A DNA stretch of 64,000 nt, taken from Blastocatellia bacterium. GTDB taxonomy: Bacteria > Acidobacteriota > Blastocatellia > Pyrinomonadales > Pyrinomonadaceae. The DNA is taken from assembly GCA_003168335.1 (NCBI GenBank), contig PMSM01000010.1, forward strand, positions 1 through 64,000. Direction: 5' to 3'. A program made the position numbers and the translations under genes. A model generated the notes under the pieces. The model had not been told where the DNA came from and ran no database searches. It worked only from the letters and a program-made list of their open reading frames with translations. Below, in pieces: positions 34,731 to 44,071 of the stretch; within the stretch, counting starts at the first letter, position 1; each line of letters opens with the position of its first letter.

Positions 34731-36245
34731 ATGCAAGCCAGTCGCCTTCAAATCCTGCTTACCATTTTTGCCGGCATCTTCCTGCTGGGCACGGTACTCA
34801 TCTTCGCCATCTTCGCGCTGGCCCCCGGCACGGCGGTTGTCTATCGCCCATTTCTGCTTACGGCTTTTGTCGTTACGCTTTTTATCAGTCTGGTCTGCAT
34901 CGCCTGGCTGCTGCGTGGCTTGCTCCGTCCTTACAGTCAACTGGTAGGCGAGGCCCGGCGCGCACCCGTCGCGCATTCGGGCAAGACGCAAAACGAAGCC
35001 GCGTTCGTCCTCGAGACCTTTCAATCGGTCATCGCCCAGCTTCAGGAGCAACAGCACGAACTCAAGCGCCTCAGTGATCAGGCGAGCCAGCGCGCGGATT
35101 CCGCCGAGCGCTTCAGCGATCGCATCGTGGCCAGCATGCCTACCGGCCTGATCGCTTTCGATTCAGCGGGCAACGCCACGGTCATGAATGGGCCCGCGCG
35201 CGGTCTGCTGGCCAATGAACTGAGCGCCTCAGGCGAAAACTTCCGGGCGATCTTCCGAAGCGTTCCGGCACTGGCGGAAATGGTCGATGCTTGTCTGGCG
35301 AGCGGGCGTATTTTCCGGCGCGAAGAGATCCTAGCTACCAACGGAGGAACCGGACAGGTCAAACGATTCGGCGCGACCGTCGCGCCAATTGATCCTACGT
35401 CAGCGTCAGGCTCACGCGGCGCGCTTTGCCTGATCACCGACATCACTGAAGTCATGCGCCTGCGCGAACAGGTCGCGCTAAAACGAAACCTGGAAAGTCT
35501 CGGCGAAATGTCCGCCGGCCTGGCCCACGAATTTAAGAATGCCATGGCCGCCCTCCACGGCTATGCGCAGTTTCTCCAGAGCATCGATCACGATGATCAG
35601 GGCAGAGCGGCCGCGGATGCGCTGTTGCAGGAAGTCCGCAGCCTCTCAGAGATGATCACGGCGTTTCTCAACTTTGCCCGGCCGCAACCGCTACAGTTGG
35701 AAGAAGTCTATCTCGACGAGTTGATCGGAGAGTGCGCGCGCGAGTTGCAGCCGCTATTTGAGAGACAACGGGTGGAACTGATTCTTGAAAGAGTTTTCTC
35801 TGCGCCATCTCAGCGACCTCTGCGTCTCGGCGGTGAATCGACGAACGAGAGAGTTCACCGCAGAGACGCAGAGAACGCAGGGGAATCGCAGAGGATTGGA
35901 ATCCAAGCCGACACCCGCATGTTGCGCCAGGTGCTTCTTAATCTGCTGCGCAACGCTGCCGAGGCAATTCCAGATGATAAATCCGATCGGAGAGTCACGG
36001 TTCGCAGTTCAATTGAAAACGAGCAAGGTAAGCAGTGGGCGACAATTTCCATTCAGGACACGGGCGTTGGGATTGCCACGGCCGACTTGCAAAAGATCTT
36101 CATCCCCTTCTTCACGACCAAGTCCGGAGGGCACGGCATCGGTCTGGCCTTAGCCCATCGAGTGATCACTGAACATGGCGGCACGCTTAACGTGGCGAAT
36201 GTTTCCGAGGGCGGCGCGGTCTTTACGATTCGGCTGCCGCAATGA
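34731..36245 (+). CDS. Membrane PAS sensor histidine kinase (orphan)
   Basis: 504 residues. Two N-terminal membrane helices (about 8-30 and 38-62), a linker coiled coil, a PAS-like domain (MPTGLIAFDSAGNATVMNGP onward), the phosphoacceptor helix GLAHEFKNAMAALHGYAQFL, and an ATPase domain with N-box NLLRNAAEAIP, G1 DTGVGIA and G2 GHGIGLALAHRV. No response regulator gene is next to it. Oddly, about 32 codons between the phosphoacceptor and ATPase domains are made of a palindromic repeat (35798-35894), which keeps the frame. Only 8 bases separate it from the prepilin peptidase gene, so it is probably co-transcribed. Confidence 0.9.
   Translation: MQASRLQILLTIFAGIFLLGTVLIFAIFALAPGTAVVYRPFLLTAFVVTLFISLVCIAWLLRGLLRPYSQLVGEARRAPVAHSGKTQNEAAFVLETFQSVIAQLQEQQHELKRLSDQASQRADSAERFSDRIVASMPTGLIAFDSAGNATVMNGPARGLLANELSASGENFRAIFRSVPALAEMVDACLASGRIFRREEILATNGGTGQVKRFGATVAPIDPTSASGSRGALCLITDITEVMRLREQVALKRNLESLGEMSAGLAHEFKNAMAALHGYAQFLQSIDHDDQGRAAADALLQEVRSLSEMITAFLNFARPQPLQLEEVYLDELIGECARELQPLFERQRVELILERVFSAPSQRPLRLGGESTNERVHRRDAENAGESQRIGIQADTRMLRQVLLNLLRNAAEAIPDDKSDRRVTVRSSIENEQGKQWATISIQDTGVGIATADLQKIFIPFFTTKSGGHGIGLALAHRVITEHGGTLNVANVSEGGAVFTIRLPQ
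35798..35894. repeat. Palindromic repeat inside the histidine kinase gene
   Basis: Arm CCTCTGCGTCTCGGCGGTGAA (35818-35838) and its complement TTCACCGCAGAGACGCAGA (35855-35873) form a hairpin with one mismatch; the outer parts (TCTCTGCG.. and ..CGCAGAG) extend the symmetry. CACCGCAGAGACGCAGAG is a repeat usually found between genes. Confidence 0.75.
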
Positions 36246-36252
36246 AAGGGGC

Positions 36253-36375
36253 TTAGAGTACCGACTCCAGTCGGGCAGTATCAGAAGCCCGCGCGTAAGC
36301 AAGGGCTCCGATGATGATCGAGCCCTCCCTGACGGTCGGGCTTCTGACACACTTCAGTCGGGCTTTCTACAGAGG
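36253..36375. repeat. Composite palindromic repeats after the histidine kinase gene
   Basis: A 67-base palindrome (36281-36347) starts TCAGAAGCCCGCGCGTAAGC and ends GGTCGGGCTTCTGA; the same element in the opposite orientation lies at 43661-43729. It is nested between halves of a second palindrome, ACCGACTCCAGTCGGGC (from 36260) and ACTTCAGTCGGGC (to 36364), which recurs at 60999-61055. The arrangement suggests one repeat inserted into another. Confidence 0.7.
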
Positions 36376-36507
36376 AACAACTCCCGTGCCCCCACGAACG
36401 CGCGCGTCAACTTTGACCTCGGCATCGCCGCGCAGACAGTAGCGCCGGGATCTCAACTCGCTTCCCTGGAAAACGATTTCAATCAGATAAACAACATCCT
36501 GGGCAGC

Positions 36508-36834
36508 ATGATAATAAAAGTGCGTTCAGACATTGAAGAGGTCTCGCCATGGATCAAGTTGCTCGATCGCTACGCCTCGCAAACTGAAGACCAGATGATC
36601 AACTTCAGCCTTGGCAAGGCACGAGCGAGCGCGTGGCTGGTGGCTCAGATGGTCAATTCTACGCCGGCGAACCAACTGGCGCGTGAGTTGAGTATTCTTG
36701 ATGATGGCGTAGCCATGCTCGGCGCGTTGATTGGCAGTCCAAAGGAATGGCTGATCAGCCTCGGGCTGCACGTGATTCGCTTCCGCGAGCGCAACGACGT
36801 CCCGCAGGTCATCGATGTGCTGAATCAGATGTAG
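36508..36834 (+). CDS. Hypothetical helical protein, N-terminus uncertain
   Basis: 108 residues from the ATG at 36508; the frame is open much further upstream (to 36175), but that part runs through palindromic repeats and the end of the histidine kinase gene. Protein-like text begins near 36410 (VNFDLGIAAQ) without a usual start codon, so the original 5' end may have been displaced by the repeat. The body (SDIEEVSPWIKLLDRYASQT, SILDDGVAMLGALIGSP) is helical and has no family I know. It ends 5 bases before the methyltransferase gene, suggesting a shared transcript. Confidence 0.4.
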   Translation: MIIKVRSDIEEVSPWIKLLDRYASQTEDQMINFSLGKARASAWLVAQMVNSTPANQLARELSILDDGVAMLGALIGSPKEWLISLGLHVIRFRERNDVPQVIDVLNQM

Positions 36835-36839
36835 TCGTA

Positions 36840-37490
36840 ATGCAAAATCTCGATCACCAGCTCGACTATTGGAACCGGATGGGTCCGGGGAAACCATTCA
36901 GCAATCCGGTGAACTTCGAGCGCCTCAGTCAATGGCTAACTCCGGACAGCCGCATTCTCGATATCGGTTGTGGCTATGGCCGGGCGCTGGGACTCTTGTT
37001 TGACCGGGGCTTCCACAACTTGATTGGCTTCGATCCAGCCGCGGCGATGGTCGCGGTGGCTCGCGAGCGTTTCCCGGCAATTACTTTTGAAGAGCTGGTG
37101 TCTCCGCCTCACCTCGATCTTCCCGATCTTTCTGTGGACGCCGTCCTGTTGTTTTCCATTCTCACTTGCGTGCCAACCGACGACGGCCAGCGCGCGATCG
37201 CCCGAGAAGCCGAACGGGTCCTGCGGCCCGGTGGTCTCATATACATCAGCGACCTCTGGCTGCAAACGGACGAGCGGAACAGGGAGCGATACATTCACGG
37301 AGAGCGAAAGTATGGGACGCACGGAGTGTTCGATCTGCCGGAAGGAGTGACCGTTCGGCACCACGACCCCCGCTGGATCGAAGAACTCACGCGGGACTTT
37401 GATGAGCTGGCGCTGGACACGATCGACGTCAAGACCATGAACGGCAATCCCGCGAAAGGCTTTCAGTGGTTTGGATTGAAACGAAAGTGA
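36840..37490 (+). CDS. Class I SAM-dependent methyltransferase
   Basis: 216 residues from the ATG at 36840. SRILDIGCGYGRALGLL (about 36-52) is motif I, GFDPAAAMVAVAR motif II with the acidic residue that binds the ribose, and EAERVLRPGGLIYISDLW motif post-II/III. It resembles the small Methyltransf_11/25 group. The substrate cannot be told. An earlier in-frame start at 36747 would overlap the preceding gene. Confidence 0.85.
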   Translation: MQNLDHQLDYWNRMGPGKPFSNPVNFERLSQWLTPDSRILDIGCGYGRALGLLFDRGFHNLIGFDPAAAMVAVARERFPAITFEELVSPPHLDLPDLSVDAVLLFSILTCVPTDDGQRAIAREAERVLRPGGLIYISDLWLQTDERNRERYIHGERKYGTHGVFDLPEGVTVRHHDPRWIEELTRDFDELALDTIDVKTMNGNPAKGFQWFGLKRK

Positions 37491-37506
37491 TCTGAAGAGC
37501 GAAAAG

Positions 37507-38451
37507 TTAGTTGATCGTCAGAATCACAATCTCTGGCGTAACCCGAAACCGGATCGGAAAAATGCTGGTGCCGATTCCGGTCGTCACGAACAAATGATGG
37601 CCGTTCTCGAACACGTGGCCGGCGCTGTATTTTTGACCAAAGTCGGAGGGAACAACCGGTGTGCCAATCAAAGGAAGATTAACTTGCCCGCCGTGCGTGT
37701 GCGCAGCGAGCAGCAATGGCACGTTCCGGGGAATGCGTGGAAAGATATCAGGATTGTGCGTCAAGGCGATGATGGTTGAATCGGACGAAACTTTCGCGAT
37801 GGTCTCACCAATGTGTTGGGGCCGAGTCCAGAGGTCAGCCAGGCCAACCAGCCATAAAGATTTGTCACGCCACTTAACCTCAGCCACTTCATCTTCCATC
37901 ACGTGTATCCCGTTCTGTTCAAGAGCGCGCCGGACCTTCTCGCCGCTGTACCACCAATCGTGATTGCCAAGAATCGAGTAAACGCCCAATGGTGCCCTGA
38001 GATTCTTCAAAGCGGCGGCTGTTACTTCCGGCTCGACCCGATGACTGTGCCAACTGTTCGGCGACATGTAATCGCCGAGCAGTATGATGAGATCCGGATT
38101 CTGTTGGTTTGTTAAGGCGACAATCTGTTGCAGCTTCTGGTCGTTGATGAATGGCCCGCCAGTGTGCACGTCCGCGATGAGTGCAATGCGCAGGCCGTTG
38201 AGTTCTTTCGGCCAATTGTCGATCTGGATGGTTTCCTGATGGACGATCAGGCGGTTGGGCTCAATCAGGATCCCCCAGATGGCAATGCAAACAACAATCA
38301 ACGAAAGGACGACGAGGGCAACCCGAATCCTCTTCCGCCACACCGGACGCTTGCCCCATCTCATCGGGCCCGGCGACCGTCTTACCTCGCGAATCAGGAA
38401 GAGAATTAGCCCGAGAACAACAGCAATGGCAATGACGAACCGAATACTCAT
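37507..38451 (-). CDS. Membrane-anchored metallophosphoesterase
   Basis: 314 residues from the ATG at 38451. Two N-terminal hydrophobic helices (FVIAIAVVLGLILFLI and about 42-62) precede the calcineurin-like domain: IADVHTGG, LLGDYMSP, ILGNHDWWYSGE, LTHNPDIF and LAAHTHGGQVN, giving the full set of metal ligands. This is the YaeI/YkuE-like subgroup, whose tested members hydrolyse phosphodiesters or UDP-sugar lipids at the membrane. The gene converges on the methyltransferase gene, and a dispersed palindrome lies just upstream. Confidence 0.88.
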   Translation of the reverse strand: MSIRFVIAIAVVLGLILFLIREVRRSPGPMRWGKRPVWRKRIRVALVVLSLIVVCIAIWGILIEPNRLIVHQETIQIDNWPKELNGLRIALIADVHTGGPFINDQKLQQIVALTNQQNPDLIILLGDYMSPNSWHSHRVEPEVTAAALKNLRAPLGVYSILGNHDWWYSGEKVRRALEQNGIHVMEDEVAEVKWRDKSLWLVGLADLWTRPQHIGETIAKVSSDSTIIALTHNPDIFPRIPRNVPLLLAAHTHGGQVNLPLIGTPVVPSDFGQKYSAGHVFENGHHLFVTTGIGTSIFPIRFRVTPEIVILTIN

Positions 38452-38499
38452 AGAAACTCTCTGTGGAGTGCGCCGGCATAGGCGGAGCGGCAACTTGTG

Positions 38500-38603
38500 C
38501 TGGGAGCGCGGACGTCTCGTCCGCATTGAGGGCGAAGCGCGAAGAGCATTTCAATAAACTAAGCGCCTGCGGCGCTGTGCGGACGGGACGTCCGCGCTCC
38601 CAG
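38500..38603. repeat. Dispersed palindrome, type B, copy 1
   Basis: It begins CTGGGAGCGCGGACGTCTCG and ends with the near-complement CGGGACGTCCGCGCTCCCAG, around a 50-base centre. A second copy lies at 53764-53892. It sits between the metallophosphoesterase and UbiD-like genes. Confidence 0.8.
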
Positions 38604-38629
38604 TACTAGTCACCCCACTTCTAAACTTC

Positions 38630-40387
38630 CTACAGCTCATGCGGAAAATATTCACGCCAGCGCCGATCGACCAACTTCGCAATGTCATCGCGCACGATCA
38701 ATTCATCAGGCAGACTGGGTTTCTTGCGTGCGTCGATCACGATTGGTCCGCGATAAGCGAGATGATGCCGAATGACATTTGTCTCGGCAGCGTAGATATC
38801 TCCGGCCGGTTCGAAGCGCGTCCAGGTTGACCATAAAAAGTCTATAGCCGAACGGGCGACGCCGGCATCATCATGCAGGATCACCAGAGGCCATTCAGCG
38901 AATACTTTTTCGCGCGCCAGACGCGCTGCCTGGTCCGGCTCGTCCAAGTACGGCGCGCCTTCCACCACCAGACAGCCACCACAGAAACTTTCGGCCCGGG
39001 TGATTCCGCGCGGGAGTTCGTCGCGAAATTCCTTTGGCAAATCACGAATCGCTTCACCGAGGCCCATCAGGATTGCCTTACTGCCTTCATTCACTTTCCC
39101 ACTGGTGTAATCCAGAGTGTCCATCGACGTATTCGCGAAGATGAAGAAATCCGTCTCCCAACGCACGCGCGCGAGCACGTGCTCCAGCACACGCGGAAAA
39201 TCATGCAGGTCTACGGAAGTGTCAGTGAGAATCAGAAACTTCGTCAGCGCCAGTTGCCCTTCGCCGAGGATTCGGAAGCCGGCCACCAGGGCTTCGCGCG
39301 GATATCGTTCGCGCACCACGGCCGCGGCGAGAGCATGGAAACCAGTCTCGCCATACGACCACAAGTCACGCACGCTCGGCATCACCAGCGGAAACAGCGG
39401 CGCCAAAAGCGTCTGCAAATAATCGCCGATGAAAAAATCTTCCTGCCGTGGCTTGCCTACGACTGTCGCCGGGTAAATCGCGTCGCGACGATGAGCGATC
39501 GCCTCGCAGTGAAAAACCGGATAGTCATGTTGCAGCGAGTAATAGCCATAATGATCACCAAACGGTCCTTCTGCTCGACGCTCATGCGGTTGCGCATGGC
39601 CAATAAGTGCAAATTCACTTTCTGCAACGAGCCGATGCGCGCCCGCAGGGCTCTTCGCCATTCTGAGTTTCTCTCCGCCGAGGAGAGACGCAAGGATTAA
39701 TTCAGGCACATCTTCAGGCAACGGCGCTATCGCCGAAATGATCAGCGCCGGTGGTCCGCCCAGGAAAACCGTCACCGGCAGAGGCTGGTTCATCTCTTCC
39801 GCTGCGTGATAGTGAAAGCCTCCGCCTTTCTGGATCTGCCAATGCAGCCCGGCGGACTGTCCGTCGTAAACCTGCATGCGATAAATGCCCAGATTGTGTT
39901 TCTTCGTGATTGGATTTTCGGTGTAGACCAGCGGTAGCGTGATGAAGGGCCCGCCATCTTCCTGCCACGTCGTGAGCACGGGCAATTCATCCAGGTGTCC
40001 CGGCCGATCGATGACTTCGGTTACCGGTCCGCGCGACATCGTTCGCGTTCCGAGTTTGAAAAACTCGCGAACCAACGAACGATGCTTCCAAAGCTCCGCC
40101 CGATTAGGAGGGAGCAGGGCTTCGGCCACGCTTACCAACTCTTTGACGAACTTTTCGGGCTTTGGCCCAAAGGCGAGTTCAATTCGCTTCGCCGTACCGA
40201 ACAGATTGGTGACGACCGGGTAACGACTTCCCTTCACCCGGTTGAAAAGGATCGCCGGGCCGCCGCGATCGATCACCCGGCGATGGACTTCAGCGAGTTC
40301 GAGATAGGGATCTACTTCAGTGTCGATGGTAACGAGATCTTTTTCGCGGCGCAGGAGATCGAGGAAGGAACGAAGATTTGCGTGCAT
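38630..40387 (-). CDS. UbiD-family prenylated-FMN decarboxylase
   Basis: 585 residues. The order RSFLDLLRREKDLVTIDTEV (N-terminal), SRYPVVTNLFG, EGPFGDHYGYYS (the active-site acid motif near residue 285) and FHCEAIAHRRDAIYPATVVG is the UbiD pattern. Members decarboxylate aromatic or unsaturated acids, including ubiquinone and menaquinone precursors, using prFMN made by a UbiX partner; no ubiX-like gene is adjacent. Longer than E. coli UbiD (497), in line with the subgroup found in menaquinone-using bacteria. The exact substrate is open. Confidence 0.9.
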   Translation of the reverse strand: MHANLRSFLDLLRREKDLVTIDTEVDPYLELAEVHRRVIDRGGPAILFNRVKGSRYPVVTNLFGTAKRIELAFGPKPEKFVKELVSVAEALLPPNRAELWKHRSLVREFFKLGTRTMSRGPVTEVIDRPGHLDELPVLTTWQEDGGPFITLPLVYTENPITKKHNLGIYRMQVYDGQSAGLHWQIQKGGGFHYHAAEEMNQPLPVTVFLGGPPALIISAIAPLPEDVPELILASLLGGEKLRMAKSPAGAHRLVAESEFALIGHAQPHERRAEGPFGDHYGYYSLQHDYPVFHCEAIAHRRDAIYPATVVGKPRQEDFFIGDYLQTLLAPLFPLVMPSVRDLWSYGETGFHALAAAVVRERYPREALVAGFRILGEGQLALTKFLILTDTSVDLHDFPRVLEHVLARVRWETDFFIFANTSMDTLDYTSGKVNEGSKAILMGLGEAIRDLPKEFRDELPRGITRAESFCGGCLVVEGAPYLDEPDQAARLAREKVFAEWPLVILHDDAGVARSAIDFLWSTWTRFEPAGDIYAAETNVIRHHLAYRGPIVIDARKKPSLPDELIVRDDIAKLVDRRWREYFPHEL

Positions 40388-40477
40388 CTTGTAACTCGAA
40401 GTCGCTTTTTACTTGGCCAACGCGTAGTCCACATCAAGAAACCGAGCGTCGAGCCCGCGAAGCGGGCCGCAGATTAA

Positions 40478-40625
40478 TAGCCCCGGACGTGAGCCCGGGG
40501 TATCAAAGTATTTATGAAAACTCGAAAGCCCCGGAAGGGGCGGCAGAAGTTTCTGTCGCCCTCTTCGAGGGCTGGAATCTCAATGAATTCCTAAACCCCA
40601 GGGCTTACGCCCGGGGCTATTAATC
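40478..40625. repeat. Palindromic repeat (CCCCGGGC type)
   Basis: ATAGCCCCGGACGTGAGCCCGGGG at the left is mirrored by CCCCAGGGCTTACGCCCGGGGCTAT at the right; the middle carries an internal palindrome (AGCCCCGGAAGGGGC .. CGCCCTCTTCGAGGGC). It fills the spacer between the UbiD-like and M16 genes. Confidence 0.75.
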
Positions 40626-40705
40626 TGCCGCCATCTACGATGGCTCATCGAAGGGTTTCCTTGTAGGGGCCTGAGCCTCAAGAAGCATTCGCGCCCAATC
40701 TTCAG

Positions 40706-42190
40706 CTAATTTTTGCTCGCAGGTTTTCTCAAGCTGGCGCTATTCAGATCGAGCTCACCTACCGGAATCACTTCGACTTGCGGAAAAGCTTTTTGCAGCG
40801 CCGGCAGAAACTCCCTGGCGTCGCCCACCACGATGACGCTCGTGCTATCGACGTTCAGATGCGTCGCGGCAAAGCCCTTTACATCCGAAGCTTTAACGGC
40901 CTCCACGCTGCCGACGAACTGATTAATCTGATCGAAGTTGACCCCATAGATTGCCAGCGAACTCACCTGGGCAACCAGGCCCCCGGTTGTTTCCAAGCCA
41001 CGTGCAAAGCCTCCGTTCAGGCTTGCTTTGCGCGTTGTAAGCTCAGTGTCCAGCAGATCTCCCGACGCAAGTTTGGAGATTTCCGCGAGCGTGAGAGACG
41101 CTACTTCAGCTCCTGACTTGTTCTTGGTCTGCGCAGTCGCGCTGAACGATCCGGCCCAGCGGCGCGTATCGAGCGAGCTGCCCGCGCCGTAACTCAGTCC
41201 GCGCTTGACGCGAATCTCCCAATTCAGACGGCCAGAATAACCGTTCAGAATCGAGTTGGAAACTATGCCGCGAAAATAATCCGGACTGCCGCGATTGATC
41301 GAGCTGCGCACAGCCAGCACCGCCGCCTGTCCCGCGCCCGGCATATCAATGACCAGGATGCGGCGATTCCCCGGCTCGCTCGCCGGAGTTGTTAACGCGA
41401 GCCGCGGCAGATCAGTTGCCGGCTTTTGCCAGTCACCAAAATATTTCTGTGCTATGGCAAATCCGTTTTCCGGACTGATGTCACCACCGATGACGAGGAT
41501 GGCGTTGTCCGGACGATAGAACATGCTGTGCAGCTTGGCGATGTCATCGCGCTTGATCCGCGGCAAAGACTCCGGCGTCCCTGAAAGTGGATGACCGTAA
41601 GGCGCATCGCGGTAAACCAGCCGTGCGGCCGCCAGGCGAGCGATCGCGCCTGGTTGACCCAAAGACACTTTCAAATTATTAAGATACTGCCGCCGCAGCC
41701 GGTCGATCTCTTCGTCCTTGAACGCTGGATTGCGCACCACATCGGCGAGAATTTCCATCGCCGGTCCAATCCGTGACGACATGACATCGGTACTAACGGC
41801 CGACGAATCCCAGCGCGCGCCCGAGTTGATTGAGCCTCCCAGGGCTTCGATGGCTTCGGCTATCTGAGTCGCGCTGCGGGTCGTTGTTCCTCTGGTCAAA
41901 AGCGCGCCGGTCATGTCCGCTGCGCCCGACAAGTCAGCCGGATCAACTTCGCCGCCGCTCTTGATTAAGAGCTGAGCACTCACCAGCGGCATCTCCGATC
42001 TTTGCACCACCACCACACGCAAACCGTTTGGCAGCGTCTTCTCAACCGGCTTCGGAAACTGAACCATGCGGGGCGCGGTCGGAGGCGGCGGAGTTGCTTG
42101 CGGCGCTTGCGCCGACGCGTAAACCGCACACGAGAGAATCGCCAGTGCCGGCAGCGTGAGCGCCCTTAGTCTGGTAATAGTAACTTTCAT
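40706..42190 (-). CDS. M16-family peptidase homolog, non-catalytic subunit
   Basis: 494 residues with a signal peptide (cleavage near ASAQAP). It has the M16 fold (LPNGLRVVVVQRSEMPLVSA ... SGRLNWEIRVKRGLSYGAGS), but the zinc-site position reads GAADMTGALLTRG instead of HxxEH, so it cannot bind the metal itself. Such members pair with an active partner, as alpha subunits do in processing peptidases. Its start overlaps the stop of the active M16 gene by four bases (ATGA), so both are made together. Confidence 0.9.
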   Translation of the reverse strand: MKVTITRLRALTLPALAILSCAVYASAQAPQATPPPPTAPRMVQFPKPVEKTLPNGLRVVVVQRSEMPLVSAQLLIKSGGEVDPADLSGAADMTGALLTRGTTTRSATQIAEAIEALGGSINSGARWDSSAVSTDVMSSRIGPAMEILADVVRNPAFKDEEIDRLRRQYLNNLKVSLGQPGAIARLAAARLVYRDAPYGHPLSGTPESLPRIKRDDIAKLHSMFYRPDNAILVIGGDISPENGFAIAQKYFGDWQKPATDLPRLALTTPASEPGNRRILVIDMPGAGQAAVLAVRSSINRGSPDYFRGIVSNSILNGYSGRLNWEIRVKRGLSYGAGSSLDTRRWAGSFSATAQTKNKSGAEVASLTLAEISKLASGDLLDTELTTRKASLNGGFARGLETTGGLVAQVSSLAIYGVNFDQINQFVGSVEAVKASDVKGFAATHLNVDSTSVIVVGDAREFLPALQKAFPQVEVIPVGELDLNSASLRKPASKN

Positions 42191-43602
42191 TTCAGGTACG
42201 CTCCTTTCGCTCCGTTACTGGACTCGCGACTCTGCGGCATCTTGTTTACTCCTGAAGCCGGACGCATCGCCTCCGGCAGGTAGAAGAAGACATAACGGTT
42301 CTTATCGGTGAAGTACTTATTAGCGATTCGCTGTACGTCGGCAGCGGTTACTGCCTGAAGCTTTTCCAACGCAGTATTAACTCGATTCGCATCGCCCAGC
42401 AGGACCGCGGCCCGACCCAACGCATTCGCCTTGCCATTATTGGTTTCGCGCTGGCGCAACTGGCTGGTGATGATCTGGTTCTTTGCCTTCTCGAGCTCAG
42501 CGGCGGAAACCGGTGTGTCCTGCAACTTCTTTATCTCAGCCCGCAAAGCAGCTTCGGCGTCCTCGGGCTTCTTGCCGGCAGCGACAATGGCCGTCAATTG
42601 GAACAGGCCCGCGTCTTCCTTAAGATCCGCGTTCGCGTTCGTGCTCTGGGCAATTTGCTGCTGGTAGACCAGGGACTGGTAAAGTCTCGACGAGCGGCCC
42701 TGCGAAAGGATGATGTCAGCCATCGTCAAGGCCGGGGCATCTTCGCTTTTCTCTGAAGGGACCAGGTAATTAATGCCAACGGCGGACAATGGCACGTTGG
42801 CGCCATATTCGGTGAAGCGCTTTTCGCCGGTGCGTTCGCCTTCTTTCGTCTGCACGCGCGGCAAAGGCAGATCCGGTTTTTGGATCGATCCAAAATATTT
42901 ATCGACCCAGGCATCGAATTGCCTGGGATCGAAATCGCCGACCACCAGCAACGTCGCGTTGTCGGGCCGGTAGTAAGTCGTGTGAAACTTCTGCACGTTT
43001 TCCACAGTTGCGGCGTCCAGGTCTGCTATGCTGCCGATTCCCGGCCGCTGGTACGGGTGTGAGACAAACGATTTCTGCTGCATTGTGTAGGAGAACTTGC
43101 CGTAAGGCGGCGCCAGGATGCTCTGGCGAAACTCTTCTTCGACAACCGCGCGTTCGGAATGAAAGCTCTCTTCGTCCACGGTCAAGCCAGAGAGGCGGTC
43201 GGCTTCGGCCCATAACAAAGTCTCGAGATAGTTGGACGGCACAATTTCGAAATAGACGGTCACGTCGTCCGCGGTAAACGCATTGTTGTTTCCGCCCACG
43301 TCTTCAGTGAGGCGATCCATCATCTCGGCTTTCATGTTTTTGGTGGACTTGAACATGAGGTGCTCGAACAGGTGAGCAAAGCCGCTGCGCTGATCTGGAT
43401 CGTCCTTCGACCCGACGTGGTACCAAACGTTTATGGCCACGGTCGGGCTGGACTTGTCCACAACGCTGAGTACGCGCATGCCGTTGGGCAGCGTGCGCTC
43501 ACGAAACTTCATCTGGGGCATCTTCGTCTGCGCGCTACTGCCGATGGCCCCGGCTAGAATCACTGCGCAGGCAATTAGAGTTAAGAGAGAACGTCGTCGC
43601 AT
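42187..43602 (-). CDS. M16-family zinc metallopeptidase, catalytic subunit
   Basis: 471 residues; signal peptide RRRSLLTLIACAVILAGAIG. The inverted zinc motif is HLFEH (in GFAHLFEHLMFKST), and the third ligand lies in the ERAVVEEEF block about 75 residues later. LPNGMRVLSVVDKSSPTVAI and the C-terminal half-domain are complete. Together with the downstream non-catalytic partner it probably forms a periplasmic heterodimer degrading short peptides. Confidence 0.93.
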   Translation of the reverse strand: MRRRSLLTLIACAVILAGAIGSSAQTKMPQMKFRERTLPNGMRVLSVVDKSSPTVAINVWYHVGSKDDPDQRSGFAHLFEHLMFKSTKNMKAEMMDRLTEDVGGNNNAFTADDVTVYFEIVPSNYLETLLWAEADRLSGLTVDEESFHSERAVVEEEFRQSILAPPYGKFSYTMQQKSFVSHPYQRPGIGSIADLDAATVENVQKFHTTYYRPDNATLLVVGDFDPRQFDAWVDKYFGSIQKPDLPLPRVQTKEGERTGEKRFTEYGANVPLSAVGINYLVPSEKSEDAPALTMADIILSQGRSSRLYQSLVYQQQIAQSTNANADLKEDAGLFQLTAIVAAGKKPEDAEAALRAEIKKLQDTPVSAAELEKAKNQIITSQLRQRETNNGKANALGRAAVLLGDANRVNTALEKLQAVTAADVQRIANKYFTDKNRYVFFYLPEAMRPASGVNKMPQSRESSNGAKGAYLK

Positions 43603-43660
43603 ACTTCGTAGGCTCCTATCTGCAGTTCCCTCCCCGGGGGCGGGTTTTGGGGGCGACCGT

Positions 43661-43729
43661 GTCAGAAGCCCGACCGTCAGGGAGGGCTAGTGGCGGTACT
43701 GAGCCCTTGCTTACGCGCGGGCTTCTGAC
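43661..43729. repeat. Dispersed palindrome, type A, copy 2
   Basis: GTCAGAAGCCCGACCGTCAGG .. CGCGCGGGCTTCTGAC, the reverse orientation of the element at 36281-36347, including the asymmetric halves CCGACCGTCAGGGAGGGCT and GAGCCCTTGCTTACGCGCGGG. Confidence 0.8.
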
Positions 43730-43777
43730 GGGCGCGTGAAATTCAGGCGCGGGTGCAAGCTGACAGCCTGCGCTACT

Positions 43778-44071
43778 TCAATCCAAATCGAGAGGGTTCC
43801 GATAAATCTTTGTGTCTTTTTCTGCTTTCTTCTTCGCTTCCTGAAACTTCTCTTCCAAAAGCCGCCCGCGGTCCTTATGAGAACTCATCTCTTGGGCGAA
43901 TATCTGTTCGCGCGTCTGCTTCTGCTTGTCGAGGTCCTTGACCATGTCTTCAAACGAACCCACCGCCTTGTGCTTCTCCTCGGTGGAGATCAACGCGCCG
44001 GTATCTGCATCAATTGTCAGGGTCGCCTCGCAGCAGGGACAGATGATGGTAAAACGGCTTGAGTCATTCAT
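43778..44071 (-). CDS. Small zinc-ribbon-like protein with coiled coil
   Basis: 97 residues. CPCCEATLTIDADTG near the N-terminus gives a CxxC knuckle (a single pair, so the metal would need other ligands or a dimer). The rest is charged and helical (QKQTREQIFAQEMSSHKDRG, then LEEKFQEAKKKAEKD). I know similar short proteins only as hypothetical. It may share a transcript with the M16 pair downstream, separated by the type A palindrome. Confidence 0.65.
   Translation of the reverse strand: MNDSSRFTIICPCCEATLTIDADTGALISTEEKHKAVGSFEDMVKDLDKQKQTREQIFAQEMSSHKDRGRLLEEKFQEAKKKAEKDTKIYRNPLDLD

Noticed and set aside
36175-36507. Upstream extension of the small gene before the methyltransferase
   Set aside because: The extension runs through the end of the histidine kinase gene and two palindromic repeats; only the part from about 36410 is protein-like and no usual start codon is there.
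38873-39700. 275-codon plus-strand ORF
   Set aside because: Antisense to the UbiD-like gene, no recognisable fold; the UbiD frame has the conserved active-site text.
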